Below are positions 37,825 to 40,570 of a stretch of 40,570 nucleotides of DNA, one piece after another. The notes under the pieces were generated by a model. The model was not told where the DNA came from, searched no databases, and saw only the letters and a program-made list of their open reading frames with translations. Position 1 is the first letter of the stretch, and every line of letters begins with the position of its first letter. A program made the position numbers and the translations under genes. Source of the stretch: Mesorhizobium sp. B2-7-1 (GTDB taxonomy: Bacteria > Pseudomonadota > Alphaproteobacteria > Rhizobiales > Rhizobiaceae); NCBI RefSeq assembly GCF_006440735.1, contig NZ_VFUA01000059.1, positions 1-40,570 on the forward strand, given 5' to 3'.

Positions 37825-38713
37825 TGCGCAGTCCGCTCGTGACATCCAGGAACCAGTCTATGACGAAGTTGATGCTTACGGTCAGGATCGCGATCGCCGC
37901 AGCCGGAAGAAGGGGCGTGATATTGCCGTAGCTGATGAACGTCGCGCTCTCGCGCACCATCGTGCCCCAATCCGCGGATGGCGGCTGGATGCCGAGGCCG
38001 AGAAAGGAGAGAGCCGAGATGGTCAGGAACACGAAGCAGAAGCGCAGCCCGAATTCCGCCAGGAGCGTCGGAAGCACGTTGGGAAGGATTTCCTTGGTGA
38101 CGATCCACCAGGTGCTTTCCGCGCGCAGATAGGCCGCCTCGATATATTCCATCACCACGACGTTGCGGGCGAGCAAGCGGGACAGACGGAAAATCTGAGT
38201 GGCGTTGAGCATGGCGATGATCAACACGATGCTGGTGATGGATGACCCGAACAGGGCCAGCAGAATGAGCGCGAAAATCAGTTGCGGGATCGCCATCAGC
38301 GTGTCGGCGACCACCGACAGGACATTGTCGAACCAAGGCGACGAGATAGCCGAGAAAATGCCCAGCCCCGCCCCCACGACAAATGCGAGCGAGGTTGTGA
38401 TGAAGGCGATACCGACAGAATTTCGCGCGCCGTAAATCAGGCGGCTCAGCACATCGCGCCCCATCTGATCGGTACCGAGCAGATGCGCGACGCTCCATGC
38501 AGCGAACGGTTCGCTGGAAACCACGTCGGACTCGCCGAAAGGCGCCAGCAGGGGCGCGAACACCGCCATGGCGACATAGATTGCAATCACGACCAGGCCG
38601 ATCCGGGCTGAAAGCGGCGTCTTCCTGAGGCCATCGCGAAACAACGATAGACGAGAGCGGCGATACCTGATCGGCGAGGTGTCGCCGCCCTGTCGGTTGG
38701 CTTGGAAGGTCAT
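37814..38713 (-). CDS. Oligopeptide-type ABC importer, permease (DppC-like)
   Basis: The 299-residue permease has an N-terminal cytoplasmic stretch, a first membrane helix (IGLVVIAIYVAMAVFAPLLA), the extracytoplasmic segment HLLGTDQMGRDVLSRLIYGAR typical of DppC/OppC, and further helices. The EAA loop reads EYIEAAYLRAESTWWIVTKEILPNV with a shifted conserved Gly. ATG at 38713 overlaps the stop of the DppB-like gene by 4 nt (ATGA), and its own end overlaps the ATPase start. It forms the channel together with the DppB-like subunit. Confidence 0.94.
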   Translation of the reverse strand: MTFQANRQGGDTSPIRYRRSRLSLFRDGLRKTPLSARIGLVVIAIYVAMAVFAPLLAPFGESDVVSSEPFAAWSVAHLLGTDQMGRDVLSRLIYGARNSVGIAFITTSLAFVVGAGLGIFSAISSPWFDNVLSVVADTLMAIPQLIFALILLALFGSSITSIVLIIAMLNATQIFRLSRLLARNVVVMEYIEAAYLRAESTWWIVTKEILPNVLPTLLAEFGLRFCFVFLTISALSFLGLGIQPPSADWGTMVRESATFISYGNITPLLPAAAIAILTVSINFVIDWFLDVTSGLRNDS

Positions 38714-39738
38714 CGTGGATGAGCCAGTCTGGGGTTCGTGGCTATCGCGACTATGTCTGCCAACAGGTTCAAAAGGACATAAGCCGTGGCGAAGATGAGC
38801 GCACAGGCCTGAACGACCGGAATATCGCGTGAGCGGACGGCGTCCACCATCGCCTGGCCGATGCCCGGATAGACGAAGACGACTTCCACCACGACCACGC
38901 CGACGATCAGATAGGCCAGGTTGAACGCCACGACGGCCGCGATGGGCGCCCATGCGTTAGGCAGCGCGTGGCGAAGGACGATATCGCGCGTTGTGACACC
39001 CTTCAGCTTCGCCATTTCGACATATGGCGCGGAAAGCAGGTTGATGATCGCGGCCCGCGTCATGCGCATCATGTGGGCGATGATCCCGAGGCTGAGCGTC
39101 GCGATCGGCAAGGCGAGGCGCAGGGCGATCTCGGATGCCGTCATGTTCGGCGTTATGCGCGCCAGCGAATAGAAGATCGGCAGCTTCACGGCGAAGAGGA
39201 GCATGAGGACATAAGCGACGAAGAACTCCGGAAACGATATGCCGACAAGCGTGACCGTGTTGAGCAGGCGATCCACCCAACTGTTGCGGCGGATCGCGGC
39301 GATCATGCCGAGCGCCAGGGCAAGCGGGACGCAGCAGATCGCGGTTATGGCCGCCAGGAAAAGCGTATTCTTCAGACGCGGGCCGACAATGCTGACGACC
39401 GTCCGCGGTGTGCCGGAGCCTGAGGAGAACGACATCCCCAGATCTCCAGTGAGGGTCTTGCCGATCCATTTCGCATAGCGCTCCGGCAGGGGGCGGTCCA
39501 AGCCGATCGATTTCTGAAAGTTGGCGACCGTCTCCGGCGTCGCCGCGCGGCCCAGGGCGACCTTGGCGAAGTCGCCGGGCAGAACCGCGATCGCCGCGAA
39601 GATGATCAGGGAGACGAGGAACAGGGTGACGAAACCGGATCCGACCCTGATAAGCGCCGTTCTCGCCAAAGGTGGAAGTTTCAGCCGCTGCAACAATCTG
39701 GCCTTTCGAAAATCGGCTGGCGACAAAGCGCCAGCCAT
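38710..39738 (-). CDS. Oligopeptide-type ABC importer, permease (DppB-like)
   Basis: The 342-residue permease starts with a cytoplasmic stretch and helix FVTLFLVSLIIFAAIAVLPG, then the DppB/OppB pattern GLDRPLPERYAKWIGKTLTG and GDLGMSFSSG. Further helices follow, with an EAA-type loop around YVEMAKLKGVTTRDIVLRHALPN. The end IVAIATNPRLAHPR corresponds to the typical D.r.DPR. end of DppB proteins, with Asn for the usual Asp. It lies 30 nt downstream of the binding-protein gene and overlaps the DppC-like gene by 4 nt. Confidence 0.94.
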   Translation of the reverse strand: MAGALSPADFRKARLLQRLKLPPLARTALIRVGSGFVTLFLVSLIIFAAIAVLPGDFAKVALGRAATPETVANFQKSIGLDRPLPERYAKWIGKTLTGDLGMSFSSGSGTPRTVVSIVGPRLKNTLFLAAITAICCVPLALALGMIAAIRRNSWVDRLLNTVTLVGISFPEFFVAYVLMLLFAVKLPIFYSLARITPNMTASEIALRLALPIATLSLGIIAHMMRMTRAAIINLLSAPYVEMAKLKGVTTRDIVLRHALPNAWAPIAAVVAFNLAYLIVGVVVVEVVFVYPGIGQAMVDAVRSRDIPVVQACALIFATAYVLLNLLADIVAIATNPRLAHPR

Positions 39739-39768
39739 CCGGTCGGGTGAGACGCGTCAGGCCCGCGG

Positions 39769-40570
39769 TCAGGCCAGCCACCAGCGCTCCGCCATCCGGA
39801 AATTGTCGCATTGAAGCATATTGCCGATCTTGCCGTGGGTGATCTTCTTCGACAGCGCGTCCATGAACAGCGCATATGCGATGACGAGCGCTCCGCCGTC
39901 GTCGTGCAGGATCTGCTGCATCTCGCCGTACATCGCCTGACGCTTGGTCTTGTCGGACTCCGCCCTAGCCTTGACGAGAAGTTCATCGAAACGTCCGTTG
40001 CTCCAGGCGGTATCGTTCCAGGGCGCGCCGGTCGCGTAGGTCGTCGTGAACAGGGAATCCAGCGTCGGCTTGCCCAGCCAGTCGACGCCCACGAAGGGCT
40101 TGTGCTGCCAGACATTATCCCAATAGCCATCGTCCGGCTCACGGATGACGTTGATATCGATGCCCGCCTTGGCAGCATGTTCCTTGAACAGCAGAGCGGC
40201 ATCGATCGCGTTCGGGAAGGCGGTTTCGGCGACGGAAAGATCCACCGACAGCGTGGTTAGTCCCGCCTTTGCCAGATACGCCTTGGCCTTGGCGACATCA
40301 TATTCATGGATCGGCTCGGGATTCACCGCGAAAGCGATCTGGGGAGCGGCCGGATCGTCGTTCGCGACCTTGGCGTTGCCCAGGAACGCCTTGTTGATGA
40401 CGTCGTTTCGATCGATGGCGTGCTTCAGGGCCTGACGCACATCCGGATTGTCGAATGGCGCGGTCTTGGTGTTCATGCTGAAGCTGAAGTGGCGCAGCCC
40501 GCTCACCCGGGTGATCTCGATATCCGGATTCTGCTCGAGCATCGTGAGCGTCTTTATGTCGACATCGACC
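39769..40570 (-). CDS. Oligopeptide-type ABC importer, substrate-binding protein (C-terminal part, runs off right edge)
   Basis: The frame is open to the window edge, so the N-terminus and signal peptide are missing. The visible part of about 266 residues is the C-terminal half of an SBP_bac_5 (DppA/OppA-like) protein. It contains HFSFSMNTKTAPFDNPDVRQ and then ALKHAIDRNDVI, the family's hallmark, and ends MLQCDNFRMAERWWLA. An in-frame ATG at 40542 is internal and not the start. It is the first visible gene of the importer operon that continues with the two permeases and the fused ATPase. Confidence 0.93.
   Translation of the reverse strand, partial: VDVDIKTLTMLEQNPDIEITRVSGLRHFSFSMNTKTAPFDNPDVRQALKHAIDRNDVINKAFLGNAKVANDDPAAPQIAFAVNPEPIHEYDVAKAKAYLAKAGLTTLSVDLSVAETAFPNAIDAALLFKEHAAKAGIDINVIREPDDGYWDNVWQHKPFVGVDWLGKPTLDSLFTTTYATGAPWNDTAWSNGRFDELLVKARAESDKTKRQAMYGEMQQILHDDGGALVIAYALFMDALSKKITHGKIGNMLQCDNFRMAERWWLA

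Noticed and set aside
1..40570. CRISPR arrays, tRNA or rRNA genes, insertion sequences, phage or plasmid functions
   Set aside because: None was found on reading: no regularly spaced repeats, transposase motifs or recognisable RNA genes.

Overview
The window reads as a catabolic region of an alphaproteobacterium, most likely a Rhizobiales member (Mesorhizobium/Phyllobacteriaceae-like). I infer this from the high GC content, the gene style, the pccB-pccA-methylmalonyl-CoA mutase operon beside a divergent ScfR/PccR-type regulator, and a fused CUT2-type permease. No rRNA, tRNA, CRISPR array, insertion sequence or phage gene was seen. The window is almost fully coding and no gene-free stretch exceeds about 300 bases. 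Both edges cut genes: an aldehyde dehydrogenase on the left and an oligopeptide-type binding protein on the right.

Layout. (1) 1-3252, minus strand: SDR, PLP-dependent threonine dehydratase-like enzyme, SMP-30/gluconolactonase-like protein, aldehyde dehydrogenase. A cytochrome P450 (3395-4675, plus) is divergent from them. (2) 12015 down to 4791, minus: binding protein, two-domain ATPase, fused double permease (a ribose/CUT2-type importer), then a cyclase-family hydrolase and an amidohydrolase-like protein that has lost its metal ligands. (3) 12215-19843: two crotonase-family genes (divergent), an operon quinone oxidoreductase - acyl-CoA ligase - acyl-CoA dehydrogenase - GntR regulator, and a divergent phosphotransferase. 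The dehydrogenase and phosphotransferase look like the two halves of animal ACAD10/ACAD11 and like LvaC/LvaA of levulinate catabolism. (4) 27619 down to 19896, minus: TetR regulator, nitronate monooxygenase-like flavoprotein, enoyl-CoA hydratase, thiolase, 3-hydroxyacyl-CoA dehydrogenase/hydratase fusion, MaoC hydratase, gentisate-dioxygenase-like cupin. (5) 33638 down to 27734: pccB, an uncharacterised 75-residue protein, pccA, methylmalonyl-CoA mutase; the ScfR-type regulator is divergent. (6) 35345-36010: remnant of a sigma-54 activator. (7) 40570 down to 36169: a dipeptide/oligopeptide-type ABC importer.

How it may work together. Regions 2-3 share a near-perfect palindrome, TTGTC(C/G)GACAA, which fits the FadR-type GntR operator pattern T.GT...AC.A. 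The GntR gene inside region 3 is the obvious candidate regulator. The inferred picture is import of an unknown molecule, CoA activation, phosphorylation-dependent removal of a 4-hydroxyl (or related) group, beta-oxidation by the TetR-controlled operon, and disposal of propionyl-CoA through carboxylase and mutase to succinyl-CoA. The individual families are well supported. The substrate and the joint pathway are inference.
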